Shown: positions 24,190 to 34,336, numbered from the stretch's first letter. The stretch: 49,070 nt of DNA from a bacterium (GCA_902812395.1 CADDZO010000003.1:1-49070); one strand, 5' to 3'. The notes: a model not told the origin generated them from the letters alone. Translations and numbers: made by a program.

Positions 24190-25330
24190 CGGGCGGCTGT
24201 GGTGGATTCGGAATCCTGCCCGAGCCAGTTCGACGATCGGGCGGGGATCGTGGATGGTCCACTTGGAACCAATCGTCCAGCTCTGCGGATTCTGGGATCA
24301 GTACCCTTGCCCCACCTCGGCGCTGTGAGCGTCTGCCCGAGGAGGCGCGCCGGGCACCACTCCTGTGGTGGTGCTTGTCTGCGCCTTTCCCTGGCCGCGC
24401 GGGTAGCGGTGCGACCGCGGTCACGGTGGCGAGACCGTGGCTTTCGGTGTTCTGGTCGGGCCAGGCGGTCCCAGGGGGCTCAAGCGTCAGCGCAGTCCCC
24501 TGCTGGTCCTGGTCCAGACCCATTCGCCCGCCCAGGCTGGTCGGCTTCGTCGGCGCAGCCCCTACGCCCTCGCTCAGCTCCTAAGTGGAGTCTGGTCGAC
24601 CGATGGGGTCGCCGTGGGACCATGACCGCCTGCGACTTCGCCCGAACGGCGCCGCTGGCCAGCGGGCGGTGGGCGGTCTGGCTCGGCCGGCTGAACATGG
24701 CCCAGTTGCCGGTGGTCCCGTTCTCGAATCGGGTGCGCCTTCGTGCTCTCCAACACTGCCCAACAGGCCGCTCTGCCAAGCCCAATCGGCCCAGAGCTGT
24801 TGCCGAAGGCGATGGCGCGCAACGAGGCGGCGACCCAGAGCGCGACCCCGGCTGGCTCGCCCTTGCGAAGGCTTGCTGATCGGGCCTAGCCCAGGCCCTG
24901 CCCTTCGTCCCCGATGCCCTCAGCTGCGGCTTCGATTGGACTGTCTGCTTGGGCCTGATCCCGATCCGTCGCTGGCGATGCCCGGACCCGGGTGTAGCCC
25001 CACCGACAGCTCCGAGAAGGCATGCGCTGGCTCCCCTGCCAGCCCTTCGTTGGTGCCGTGGTCTCGCTCACGGTCGGATCAACCGGCTCTTCCAGGCGCT
25101 CTGCTGGCCATGATCGTTCCGGCCACGCCGACCGTGCCCCGCCTGTGCTGGCCGGGGCGGTGCTGGGCGGCTTCGGAGCCGGCGGCCTGGGCGGCGCGAT
25201 GGTGACTCTCTGGCTGCGGCGGCGGGCGCCAACAGGGCTCGCAGTGATCGGCACCGGGCGGTTCTGGGCCCTGCTCCTGGCGCCCGTGGCCGCCCTCCGC
25301 GCTCCCGCAGCTGTGGCCTACTCCGCCGCA
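24190..25330 (+). pseudogene. Decayed MFS transporter
   Basis: Successive pieces of a major-facilitator exporter can be read on the plus strand in changing frames. These are FGRLWWIRN and DRAGIVDGPLGTN near the start, CDFARTAPLAS...WLGRLNMAQLPVV near 24630-24720, and AFVLSNTAQQAALPSPIGPE followed by KAMARNEAATQSATPAGSP near 24740-24870. Last come VLAGAVLGGFGAGGLGGAMV and GLAVIGTGRFWALLLAPVAA near 25146-25290. The order matches one 12-helix protein of about 400 residues with at least four frameshifts and internal losses. It is non-functional. It fills the whole gap between the regulator and the transposon fragments. Confidence 0.55.
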
Positions 25331-25349
25331 ACAGTAGGAGGTGCCCGCT

Positions 25350-26688
<1,339 letters not shown>

Positions 26689-26742
26689 GGAGTTGCTCCT
26701 ATTCCCAATGAATGGAGTCTCCAATCAACCTGGGGCAGTCCA

Positions 26743-26799
26743 GAGAGGCGGCGGTGGTTCTCCTCAGAACCCCCAGCTTTAGCCGTGGGGGAGGTTCAG
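26743..26799 (+). repeat. Right-end repeat of a TnpB-type element, copy 1
   Basis: A 57-base stretch is nearly identical to 28174-28228 (two substitutions and two single-base gaps). It includes a TTCTCCTCAGAACCCCC block, a GCTTTAGCC hairpin core and a terminal GAGGTTCAG. It abuts the IS3 end at 26742 and would be the 3' part of the tnpB gene/omegaRNA whose N-terminal piece lies at 25350-25678. Confidence 0.55.
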
Positions 26800-26818
26800 G
26801 GAGTACCTTCGCCTAGTA

Positions 26819-27883
26819 GTGCAGCGAATCGCGGTGATCCCGGGCGACGGGGTGGGGAAGGAGGTGGTCCCGGTTGGCCTGGAGGTCCTGGGCGCGCTCG
26901 GCCTGGCACTCGAGTTCGACCAGTTCCCATGGGGCTGCGAGCACTATGGGCGAACCGGCCGGATGATGCCCGAGGACGGCCTCAAGACGTTGGCCCGCTA
27001 CGACGCCATCTACCTCGGAGCGATCGGCTGGCCCTCGGTGCCCGACCACGTGAGCCTCTGGGGCCTCCTCCTGCCCATCCGCAAGACTTTTGACCAGTAC
27101 GTCAACCTTCGCCCCGTGAGGCTGCTCCCAGGGGTTCGCGGTCCCCTTGCCGGCCGTGATCCGGGGGAGGTCGACATGCTGTTCGTCCGTGAGAACACGG
27201 AGGGGGAGTACTCCGGGGCTGGCGGGCGGGTTCACGCAGGTGCGGCCGCAGAGGTCGCGGTCGAGGTCCCGATCTTCACCCGGCGGGCGATCGAGCGCTG
27301 TGCCCGCTACGCGCTGGAGCAGGCACGACAGCGGCGTCGCTCGCTGGTCAGCGTGACCAAGTCAAACGCCAGCCGCTACGCCTACGTGCTCTGGGATGAG
27401 GTCGTGGCCGAGGTGGCGGCCGGGTTCCCGGAGGTGAGGGTGGAGCGCGTCCATGTGGACGCGATGGCCGCGCGGATGGTGCTGCGGCCGGAGACGATCG
27501 ACGTCGTGGTTGCCTCAAACCTGTTCGGGGACATCCTCACCGATCTGGGCGCGGCCATCCAGGGCAGTCTGGGGCTGGCGGCCAGCGCCAATCTGAGCGT
27601 GGACGGTTTGGGGCCCTCCATGTTCGAGCCGGTTCACGGTTCCGCCCCTGACATAGCGGGCCGGGGCTGGGCCAACCCAGTCGGCGCGGTCTGGTCGGCA
27701 GCCCTGATGCTGCAGCACCTGGGGCACCTCGGGTCAGCCAAACGAGTGGAGGCGGCCATCGACGAGGTCTGCCGCCAGGGGGTTCTGACCCTCGACCTGG
27801 GCGGGCGCGCCTCCACCACCGAGGTGCAGCAGGCGCTCCTGGCCGCACTGGCCGCTCCTGGGAGTCGCCCGTCATCGGAGTGA
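26819..27883 (+). CDS. Tartrate/D-malate dehydrogenase-type decarboxylating dehydrogenase (isocitrate/isopropylmalate family)
   Basis: A 354-residue member of the isocitrate/isopropylmalate dehydrogenase family. Signatures are the N-terminal AVIPGDGVGKEVVPVGLEV, FDQYVNLRPVRLLPGV (substrate Arg region), FVRENTEGEYSGAGG, SVTKSNASRYAYVLWDEV (catalytic Lys) and VDAMAARMVLRPETIDVVVA followed by SNLFGDILTDLGAAIQGSLG (metal-binding Asp). The DAMAARMVLRPE and RENTEGEYSG variants fit the TtuC/DmlA subgroup (tartrate or D-malate dehydrogenase) more than LeuB. The product would be an oxidised and, for malate, decarboxylated acid. Start GTG 26819 lies 20 bases beyond the transposon right-end repeat, so its promoter may come from or be displaced by that relic. 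It is intact amid pseudogenes. Confidence 0.85.
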   Translation: MQRIAVIPGDGVGKEVVPVGLEVLGALGLALEFDQFPWGCEHYGRTGRMMPEDGLKTLARYDAIYLGAIGWPSVPDHVSLWGLLLPIRKTFDQYVNLRPVRLLPGVRGPLAGRDPGEVDMLFVRENTEGEYSGAGGRVHAGAAAEVAVEVPIFTRRAIERCARYALEQARQRRRSLVSVTKSNASRYAYVLWDEVVAEVAAGFPEVRVERVHVDAMAARMVLRPETIDVVVASNLFGDILTDLGAAIQGSLGLAASANLSVDGLGPSMFEPVHGSAPDIAGRGWANPVGAVWSAALMLQHLGHLGSAKRVEAAIDEVCRQGVLTLDLGGRASTTEVQQALLAALAAPGSRPSSE

Positions 27884-27949
27884 CCAAAAATCTCGGCGGC
27901 GCAAGCCCCGCGCTTCCGCGCTGGGGAGAAGCCGCCTGTTCGAATTGGG

Positions 27950-28212
27950 TTGCTCGACGCGGGCCTGCCGCGTGAGTGCTGGCCGGGTGCGGAACCGCTC
28001 CTGCGGGCGGCGTGGAGCCAAGCTACCCAACCTGCGAGTGGAAGGGCGTTTCGCCCTTCCTCCTTCGGGGCCACGCTCTGGAGAAAGAGCGGGTCGCCCG
28101 CAGAAGAGGGGACAGGCCCAAGCCGAGGCCCCGGATGTTGGAGCGCATGCGCAAGCGTGTGGCGAGAGCCGAGGAGAGGCGGCGGTGTTCTCCTCAGAAC
28201 CCCCGGCTTTAG
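27950..28212 (+). pseudogene. TnpB-like C-terminal fragment (second copy), frameshifted
   Basis: One frame encodes CWPGAEPLLRAAWSQATQPA followed by SGRAFRPSSFG. The next continues EKERVARRRGDRPKPRPRML and ends PQNPRL with a stop at 28210-28212. The segment resembles the basic C-terminal tail of TnpB-type proteins in high-GC bacteria. A perfect nine-base-pair hairpin (28040-28048 with 28052-28060) lies inside it, and the right-end repeat overlaps its 3' end. No upstream RuvC part is present; the intact dehydrogenase gene lies there instead. Recognition is from memory of the family and is moderate. Confidence 0.4.
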
Positions 28213-28228
28213 CCGTGGAGAGGTTCAG
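28174..28228 (+). repeat. Right-end repeat of a TnpB-type element, copy 2
   Basis: This is a near-identical partner of 26743-26799. It contains CCCCGGCTTTAGCCG, a stem with a TTTA loop, and ends GAGGTTCAG. The 300 bases that follow (to 28533) hold no gene I can support. Confidence 0.55.
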
Positions 28229-28533
28229 CCGTGGGCGCTCGAGCAGCGAGAGCAGGTGGCCAGGAGTGCTGCGTTCCCTCCTCTTGGCCCGCCCCGCACT
28301 CTCGACCGGCTCATCCGACAGCTGCCTCCATCTCGGTCCACCTGCCGAAAGACCGCTCGACACCCAACCCCGCAGGGCGGTTCGGGTCAGTTCGAGAGGA
28401 TGGATGCCGGCAGTTCGATGATCCGATGCAAGGTGTGGGACCGGAGTGGTCGTTGGGTTCCAGTCTCCGGCCGGGAAGCCTTCAGGATTGGGCCTCGAGC
28501 TGAGCGTACGGTCCCCCGCGGTCCGGCGGTCCT

Positions 28534-29196
28534 TCATCGGCCGCTGGCCGCCGCCACCGCCGGTACGACGCCTGTGCCGCGCGGCGCGCCCTCGGCCGAG
28601 ACCGGAACCATGGCGCCAGGTGTGACCGAAATGCGCGCGGCAGGAAGTGGTCTGGGAGTGCCCAGCCAGTAGGTGGCCACGACCCGGGCCGTGCGGGCGT
28701 CCACCACGACCAGGATCGGACCGGTGGCCACGGGGACGACGATCAGCCGGCAACTAGCCCCTCCGGCCAAGGGCACGCAGGTATGGATCGCTGGCGCTGC
28801 TTGTCCCCATCCTTTGAGGACGACCAGCCAGGCCAGGCGATCGTGACCGACGACAGGCTGATCAGGGGCGGTGACCCTGGCCAGCAAGGTCTCGACCACC
28901 TTCCTCGATACGGGCCCCTGTGCCGCCGCCACCGCCTGGTTGGAGCTGATCGGGCAGTCGAGCGGGCCGTCTTCGACCATTCGTCCAACCATCGGCATTC
29001 CTCGCAGCCCGCAGAAGGGCATCTCGGAGGCTGGAGCCAGGCTGATCCCGAGGCTGTCGAGCGTCGCCTGGGAGACGGTGTGCAACCGGGGGGCGGATTG
29101 GCCGACCGCTAGCGCTAGCTGGACGCCCGCGCCCATCCCGGCCGCAAGCAGCAGGGTCCCGCCAAGACCGACCACGACCGGAAGCCAGCGGTGCAT
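28534..29196 (-). CDS. Membrane-anchored protein of unknown function (tandem paralogue 1)
   Basis: A 220-residue protein with one N-terminal transmembrane or signal-anchor segment (WLPVVVGLGGTLLLAAGMGA). The outer domain has two Cys (near MPFCGLRG and LDCPIS) that may pair, then VSRKVVETLLARVTAPDQP, LAWLVVLKGW and a C-terminal ILVVVDARTARVVATYWLG. The last motif looks like a small beta-domain of the PepSY kind, but the family is not recognised. It shares this whole architecture with 29556-30230; VVETLLARVTAP is identical in both. The ATG at 29196 is preferred because it places the hydrophobic segment at the N-terminus, as in the paralogue; an in-frame start at 29259 exists. No ribosome site is visible. 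Confidence 0.6.
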   Translation of the reverse strand: MHRWLPVVVGLGGTLLLAAGMGAGVQLALAVGQSAPRLHTVSQATLDSLGISLAPASEMPFCGLRGMPMVGRMVEDGPLDCPISSNQAVAAAQGPVSRKVVETLLARVTAPDQPVVGHDRLAWLVVLKGWGQAAPAIHTCVPLAGGASCRLIVVPVATGPILVVVDARTARVVATYWLGTPRPLPAARISVTPGAMVPVSAEGAPRGTGVVPAVAAASGR

Positions 29197-29339
29197 TGCG
29201 TCAGCCGCAACGTGGCTCCCGGCGCCGCATACCGGGCTGCCGGGACGAGCCAACACCATGGCCTCATATTGCTCCCAGGCGATGGGCGTGGGAGCCGGAT
29301 GCGGGCTGTCCTGGCTCGAGGATTGCCGGAGCCCCTACC

Positions 29340-29560
29340 GAGATTGCAGCGCAGTGCGCCGGCCTTCAGGCCGGTGGTGAAGCGCCGCGCGGCCCGCAGG
29401 GTCGCCGTGATACATTTGTGCGGTCCGGTAACGGATTAGGCCGGGAAGCACCCGGTGACTGGACTGGGAGGACCGCAAGAGCCAAGCGGCCCGAACGTCA
29501 ACCACCCGGCGGAACGCCGACCGGGAATCTCCGCCCTTGAAGGGCGGAGAGGATGTCAAC
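29340..29560 (+). mobile_element. TnpB-less transposon relic with omegaRNA-like right end (copy A)
   Basis: About 220 bases lie between the paralogous genes. They contain a perfect hairpin CCGGCC-TTCA-GGCCGG (29359-29374), then a GC-rich structured stretch. The end is GGGAATCTCCGCCC...GGATGTCAAC, where 29528-29537 pairs with 29541-29550 around a TGA loop. This layout (conserved 3' hairpin, GGATGTCAAC end, then flanking DNA) is typical of IS200/IS605 and IS607 right ends that serve as omegaRNA scaffolds for TnpB; the guide would be 29561-29580. No tnpA or tnpB lies nearby. A second, more decayed copy is at 571-668. Confidence 0.55.
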
Positions 29561-30230
29561 CGTTGGAGCGGGCGCTGGGGACCGCCGGTCCTACGACGGT
29601 TCCCGGCACCGACTTGGTGATCGCTGGGACCGAAACGCCGATGTGCGGGGCCGGCTTTCCGGCGATGGGAAGCGGGATGGAATTACCGAGCCAGAACGTG
29701 GCCAGGACCTGGGCCCTGACGGCGTCGACCACCACCAGGCTAGGTCCGACCGTGATCGGCAGAATGCTTGGACGAAGCACGGGCCTGCTCGGCGGCGCCG
29801 TGCAGGCGGTGCAGGCGGGGCCGCCCGGTCGAGGGCTCCAGCCGCGGAGCACCACGAGCCAGGCCAGCCGGCCTTGGCCGATGGTGGGCTGGTTGGGGGC
29901 GGTGACCCTGGCCAGCAAGGTCTCGACAACGGTCCTTGAGATCGGGCCACGCGCGGCCGCGATGGCCAGGTCACGGCTGATCGGGCAGCCGAGCGGTCGG
30001 GCGGCCATGGCCCTCCCCACCAGAGGCAGGTCCTGGAGGCTGCAGTAGGGCATCTCGGTGGCCGGCGCCAAGCTGATATCGAGGCGAGCGAGAGTTGCCG
30101 GCGGCACCGTCCGCAGCCTGGGTTCTGGCTGCCCGGCAGCGAACGTGGTCTGCACCCCCACGGCGACGCCGGTGGCCAGCACCAACGTGCCGACGATACC
30201 GGCGGCGAGCGGAAGCCAGTGGCGTAACAC
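29556..30230 (-). CDS. Membrane-anchored protein of unknown function (tandem paralogue 2)
   Basis: A 224-residue paralogue of the 28534-29196 product. The N-terminal anchor is WLPLAAGIVGTLVLATGVAV. Cys positions are conserved (EMPYCSLQ and PLGCPIS), then VVETLLARVTAPNQP, LAWLVVLRGW, an extra loop with CTAC, and the C-terminal SLVVVDAVRAQVLATFWLG. Identity to the paralogue is obvious in the first two-thirds. GTG 30230 is chosen to match the paralogue's start; the frame stays open to 30464. The last codons and the stop (TCA at 29556-29558 on plus) lie within the end of the adjacent transposon relic, so insertion probably replaced the original C-terminus. Function unknown. Confidence 0.6.
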   Translation of the reverse strand: MLRHWLPLAAGIVGTLVLATGVAVGVQTTFAAGQPEPRLRTVPPATLARLDISLAPATEMPYCSLQDLPLVGRAMAARPLGCPISRDLAIAAARGPISRTVVETLLARVTAPNQPTIGQGRLAWLVVLRGWSPRPGGPACTACTAPPSRPVLRPSILPITVGPSLVVVDAVRAQVLATFWLGNSIPLPIAGKPAPHIGVSVPAITKSVPGTVVGPAVPSARSNG

Positions 30231-30724
30231 GTGAACCGGCAACGTCTGTGGGCGGTGTCGCGTAACGCGGAGCTCGCAGGCACCGCTCCGGCCGGTCCCG
30301 AGCTCGGGTTGCCGGGTTCCGGACCATGGAGACACGGCCTTCCAGTCCTTCCAACGCAGCTTGCCAGTGACCTCCACATGAAAGACGCCCACAGGGCCCG
30401 CGCTCGCTTGCTGCCGCCAGCCGGACCAGATCCCAGGGAGCTGGTGGTCGATCAGCTCGGACAATGGCCGACTCGTCCCCGCCCCTTCTCTACGTGGTTG
30501 AGCTGCCCATCCTCCTTCGCGGGCAGGGCGCGGTCCGCCTCACCCCGCTTCCGTAGGCCTCGAGGGCGTCTCACGGCGGTCGTTTGCTCAGCTTTCCTCG
30601 GTGCAGCGTTGGCTCGACCTCGGGGCGGGCTCGACCGCTCCGGAGGCACGCCCCGAGCTTGGAGCAGGTGCTACTTCGCCCCGGGCGTGGTCGCGGACGT
30701 TTCGCCTCCAGTGGAAGGGACGGT
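30231..30724. other. Intergenic region, no gene supported
   Basis: No convincing coding sequence apart from a possible N-terminal extension of the minus-strand protein. It precedes a good plus-strand promoter at 30725. Confidence 0.35.
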
Positions 30725-30753
30725 TTGACCGGGGAGCGCGGACGGCGTACGAT
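30725..30753 (+). promoter_or_regulatory. Strong sigma70-type promoter for the MetE-like gene
   Basis: TTGACC (30725-30730), a 17-base spacer, then TACGAT (30748-30753). RNA would start near 30760, leaving a leader of about 170 bases before the ATG at 30930. No known riboswitch was recognised in that leader. Confidence 0.55.
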
Positions 30754-30929
30754 CGCCGCAACTCACGAGGGCGCCTTCTTATCGGATCGAGGTCGCCAAT
30801 GGCAGCAGCCCTGGTCGGTCGGGCCGAGGGATCGCGGCTCACCGCCGACGGGCCCGCGTCGACTCGGCTACTGCCCTTGACGGCAAAGGCCCTTTCCCAT
30901 CTGCCGATCGCTGCACTGGAGGTTCTCTC

Positions 30930-32054
30930 ATGCCGCAGCAGCACATGAGCGATTTGACCGGAAAGCTCTTCCCGTGTTCCTTCGTCGGCTCCTACCCTCG
31001 ACCGTCATGGTACGGCTACAACCTTGGCGGACGGGACATTCTGCAGGCATTTCGTGATGAGGACTTCGCCCAGGCATACAGGGATGGCGTCAGGGCGATG
31101 ATCGGGGATCAAGAGGAAGTCGGCCTCGATGTTCTGACGGATGGTCACCTCTGGTACGACAAGCATCAGGGGTTCATCGCATCGTTCGTTCTCTACAACA
31201 TGGAGCGGATCGATGGCATCGAGATCGCTCCTACCGTCGAGATCAGGAATCCAATCTCTCAGCTGGAGAAGGCTCCAGGTATGGAAGAGATCTCCGCGAT
31301 CATGGAGGCGATCTTCGGTGCCACGTTCACCGTCGTTGGTGACCTGAAGCGAGGGCCCATGCGCCATGCGTTCAACTGGAGCATCGCCCAGCGCTGCACG
31401 GCGAAACCCGTCAAGGCTTTCTTCGCAACCGGGCCTGTCGAGCTCTCGACCTTCCTGGCCGACCGCCACTACCGCGACAGAGCTGCGCTTCTGCGAGAGC
31501 TCGCGGACATTTACCACACGGAGATGGTTGAGGCGGTCGAGAGCGGGGCGAAAGTTGTCGAGCTTGACGATCTGATCTTCCTCGCCCCACGCGACGAGTG
31601 GGAATTCGATGTGGAGATCCTGAACCGGGTGTTCGATGGCATCGATGCCTACAGGATCTGGCATTGCTGTCATGGGGGGACGCCAGGTCCAGTTGGGATC
31701 GCCCCATATAGGGAACTGTTCCCATACGTGCGAGACCTTCAGGTCGACAGCTTCGACTGGAGCTTCGCACAGACTGGCTTTCCGGACGATCAGCTCGCCC
31801 TTTTCGCCGAGCCGGGCTTCGACAAGGACCTGGGGCTCGGTGTCATCAGCAACAAGAACTACCTGATCGAGTCGCCGCGAGAGGTGGCGGACGGTATCAA
31901 CAAGGCCGTCCGGTATGTGGAGCCAGCTCGAGTGCACCTGACGTCAGACTGCGGGCTCTTCGCCTATTCACGGGTTGCAGCCAAGGCCAAGCTGAGGTCA
32001 ATGGTCAAAGGAGCGGAGCTGGCCCGGCAGGAGCTGTCCGCAGCCTCGTCCTGA
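30930..32054 (+). CDS. MetE C-terminal-like zinc protein (cobalamin-independent methionine synthase II family)
   Basis: A 374-residue single-domain relative of the catalytic C-terminal half of MetE (COG0620). The N-terminus CSFVGSYPRPSWYG matches the TTIGSFPR entry. The zinc site is preserved: His245-x-Cys247 in IWHCCHGG and Cys341 in LTSDCGLFAYSR. The acidic VVELDDLIFLAP strand fits the substrate site. It lacks the N-terminal folate-binding half of MetE, so it resembles standalone methyltransferases that use homocysteine or other thiols with a different methyl donor. The ATG at 30930 has GGAGG eleven bases upstream; a second ATG five codons later is less well placed. An amine oxidase lies convergently downstream. 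Real substrate unknown. Confidence 0.85.
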   Translation: MPQQHMSDLTGKLFPCSFVGSYPRPSWYGYNLGGRDILQAFRDEDFAQAYRDGVRAMIGDQEEVGLDVLTDGHLWYDKHQGFIASFVLYNMERIDGIEIAPTVEIRNPISQLEKAPGMEEISAIMEAIFGATFTVVGDLKRGPMRHAFNWSIAQRCTAKPVKAFFATGPVELSTFLADRHYRDRAALLRELADIYHTEMVEAVESGAKVVELDDLIFLAPRDEWEFDVEILNRVFDGIDAYRIWHCCHGGTPGPVGIAPYRELFPYVRDLQVDSFDWSFAQTGFPDDQLALFAEPGFDKDLGLGVISNKNYLIESPREVADGINKAVRYVEPARVHLTSDCGLFAYSRVAAKAKLRSMVKGAELARQELSAASS

Positions 32055-32339
32055 GACGTGACGCGACTCTGCTGGCAGTCGGTCCGCCAGCCGAGAGCGA
32101 AGTGGCTGGGGCAGGCTCTGATCGAATACTGGCGGTCGAGTCCGGTGGAAGGAGCGCCGCCGGTCACGATGAGAGAGAGCCGACCTGGCGGAGGGCTTCC
32201 ACGGCCCGATGGTGTCCGCGGACACCGTATTGGCATCCGGATACGACTCAGCCTGCGAGACGACGTCGCGAAGCCATCTCGACTGTAGGCCCAGCTTCGG
32301 TTGCCGTTGGTCAGAGCCTGCACCGGAGCTGCCCCGGGC

Positions 32340-33572
32340 TCACGCCTCGGCCAGGATCTGCTTGCTCACGCGGTAAGCAGACCTGATCGCTCCTTCCATG
32401 CCGCCGGGTCCGACTCGCTCGTCGGTGTGCTCCCCCGCGAAGAACACCCGGCCGTCTAGTGGGGCGGTGATGGTGGGCAGGACGCTCTGCCGTTGGTCTC
32501 CGATCAAGGCCCGCACCACTGCTCGTGACCAGGGATCTCTCGTCCACGACTTCACAGTGCCGAAGATCCGCTTGACCGGTCGCCCCGCCGCCGAGCTGAG
32601 GGTGGCGTCCAGCTGGTCGAGAAGCTCTTCATCCCTCTGGCCGACGGGCTCCGAGTCTCCGGCCGCAAGGCCGCCGACGACGATCTTGTCCCCGGTCTGG
32701 TGGATGGACTGGTCCATGATGAATCCCGGGATGCGGTCGGTGAAGCACCCCGGTCCGATCGCGCCTTTCAGCAGCTCCCGCTCGGCGTACTGGGCCACGA
32801 TCCGGGTCGCGTTGCCGTAGCGGAGTTGGAGCAATGCCTGGACCTTGTCGGCAGGAAGCACAGGATCGAATCCAAGCTCGGGGACGAGTGGTCCTGGCAC
32901 GGTGATCGCTACGCGGTCTCCGCGGAAGGTCGCTCGGTCAGTTTCGACTGTCACCCCATGGCGACCCCAGCCGATGATACGTGCTGCTTGGCCCAGCCGA
33001 ATATCGAGCTCCCTGGCGATCGCTCGGGGCAGCAGATCGTTGCCACCGACGATCTTGCGGTAGCCCTCTCCCCAGGAGATGTCGGCGTTCAGCTCCTCCG
33101 CATCGGCAATGCGAAGCGGCCCGGCCGGCGTGGATTGGGCGATCGCAGTCAACAGGAGCTCGGCCTGCTGGGACACGTGGGCCCGGCGCAGCCACTGAGC
33201 TATGGTCTCGTAGTGGCCGGGGCGGGTGTGCTGCATCGCGGCTTGGATCTCGGCGGCCAACTCCTGAGCGGCCCCTTCAGAGAGCCGCTGTCCACCGAAG
33301 ATGAGCGTTGGTACTCCTGGCCCCAGGCTCAGCTCCTGGCTCAACTCGAGCCCGAATCGCTCACACAGCCGGATCAGGTTGTCCTGCCCCTGGTAGATGA
33401 TCTCCGCGCCGACATCAGCGAACTGACCGTCACTCAGCCCTTCGCGCAAGGTGAGGATCCGCCCGCCCACCCGTCCCTGCGCCTCCAACACGATCACCTC
33501 GTGCCCGGCGGACTGGACCTCGATGGCTGTGACCAGTCCGGAGAGCCCCGCGCCGATGACCAGAAGCTTCAT
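32340..33572 (-). CDS. Flavin-containing amine oxidoreductase
   Basis: A 410-residue FAD enzyme of the monoamine oxidase/phytoene desaturase-like family. The N-terminus is the dinucleotide fold LLVIGAGLSGLVTAIEVQSA, with VLEAQGRVGGRI following (GG-doublet motif). Near the C-terminus, GRVFFAGEHTDERVGPGGME and GAIRSAYRVSKQI form the second FAD contact. It oxidises a primary or secondary amine, giving aldehyde, ammonia and peroxide. No signal peptide is present. Start ATG 33572 follows GAGAGGTGATGG on the minus strand. Its neighbours are a MetE-like gene (convergent) and transposon relics, so no pathway can be assigned. Confidence 0.87.
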   Translation of the reverse strand: MKLLVIGAGLSGLVTAIEVQSAGHEVIVLEAQGRVGGRILTLREGLSDGQFADVGAEIIYQGQDNLIRLCERFGLELSQELSLGPGVPTLIFGGQRLSEGAAQELAAEIQAAMQHTRPGHYETIAQWLRRAHVSQQAELLLTAIAQSTPAGPLRIADAEELNADISWGEGYRKIVGGNDLLPRAIARELDIRLGQAARIIGWGRHGVTVETDRATFRGDRVAITVPGPLVPELGFDPVLPADKVQALLQLRYGNATRIVAQYAERELLKGAIGPGCFTDRIPGFIMDQSIHQTGDKIVVGGLAAGDSEPVGQRDEELLDQLDATLSSAAGRPVKRIFGTVKSWTRDPWSRAVVRALIGDQRQSVLPTITAPLDGRVFFAGEHTDERVGPGGMEGAIRSAYRVSKQILAEA

Positions 33573-33789
33573 CCATCACCTCTCGCGGCCAGAGGCCGTC
33601 GAAGATTGCGAAACAAAGTTCTGCCCGCACGATGCGGTCGCCGTCGAGGACGACCGCGATCCCCGTGGCGCCGGCCCGGCACAGATGCCGAGGCCGTGCG
33701 TGCGATGCCCTTGGGCTTGGGCAATCCGCCTGAGGGACGTCTGCGGTTCCCTGCGGCTGGACCTGGGAGGACGGTGTTTCCGCTCCAGA

Positions 33790-34178
33790 TGACCTGGGCG
33801 TTCCCGGGCATCCGTCTGGTTTTCCGCCCTCCAGCCGCCGCCCTCGGCCGCTCGTGCCGATGCAACCCCGCCGGCTGTCCCACCACCGCCTGAACGATCG
33901 GCCCGAAGTCCCCGCTGTCCACCTCCTCCAGCGAGAGGCGGCCAACAGCCACTCCTGGCTCCTCGAGCGCCGCTGGTAGCTCGCCACGATCTGGGCGTGG
34001 TAGCCATCCGCTGACACCTCTTGGGGCACCTCGCTCACCCGGTGACCCGGACCCGCACCGCCCCCTACCCACCCCGATCTCTCGCTCCGGCAGGTGGGCG
34101 TTCCGGTGGCCACCAAACTCGCTGGTGCGCTGGAGCGCTGGCGTCGTTGACCTCCTCCTCCAGCACCTGCTGAAGCAT
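33790..34178 (-). pseudogene. IS256 (Mutator-type) transposase remnant
   Basis: Minus-strand pieces in changing frames match the N-terminal part of IS256 transposases: MLQQVLEEEVND, then GGHRNAHLPEREIGVG, then VSADGYHAQIVASYQRRSRS followed by QEWLLA, then LSLEEVDSGDFGPIVQAVVG. Three or more frameshifts break it, and the DDE catalytic part was not found. Region 33573-33789 shows nothing further that I can assign. Confidence 0.6.
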
Positions 34179-34336
34179 CCTCCGGGCCGTTGCGGATCCG
34201 TGAGCATGAGTCAGCCGACCCGCACTCACCGGTTGTCCGGTGGCGGTCCCGGTCTTACCCGCTTGCGCGGTGCCGGGTTCCTGCTTCATCGCCGTGTGCC
34301 CAGCACTGCCGGGTCGTACCTCGGCTCCACAGGCGT

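Noticed and set aside
27906-27926. CCCCGCGC...GCGCTGGGG palindrome after the dehydrogenase gene
   Set aside because: The stem is interrupted by a wobble pair and a bulge and has no T-tract. It could be a weak terminator or transposon-end debris, but not enough to call.
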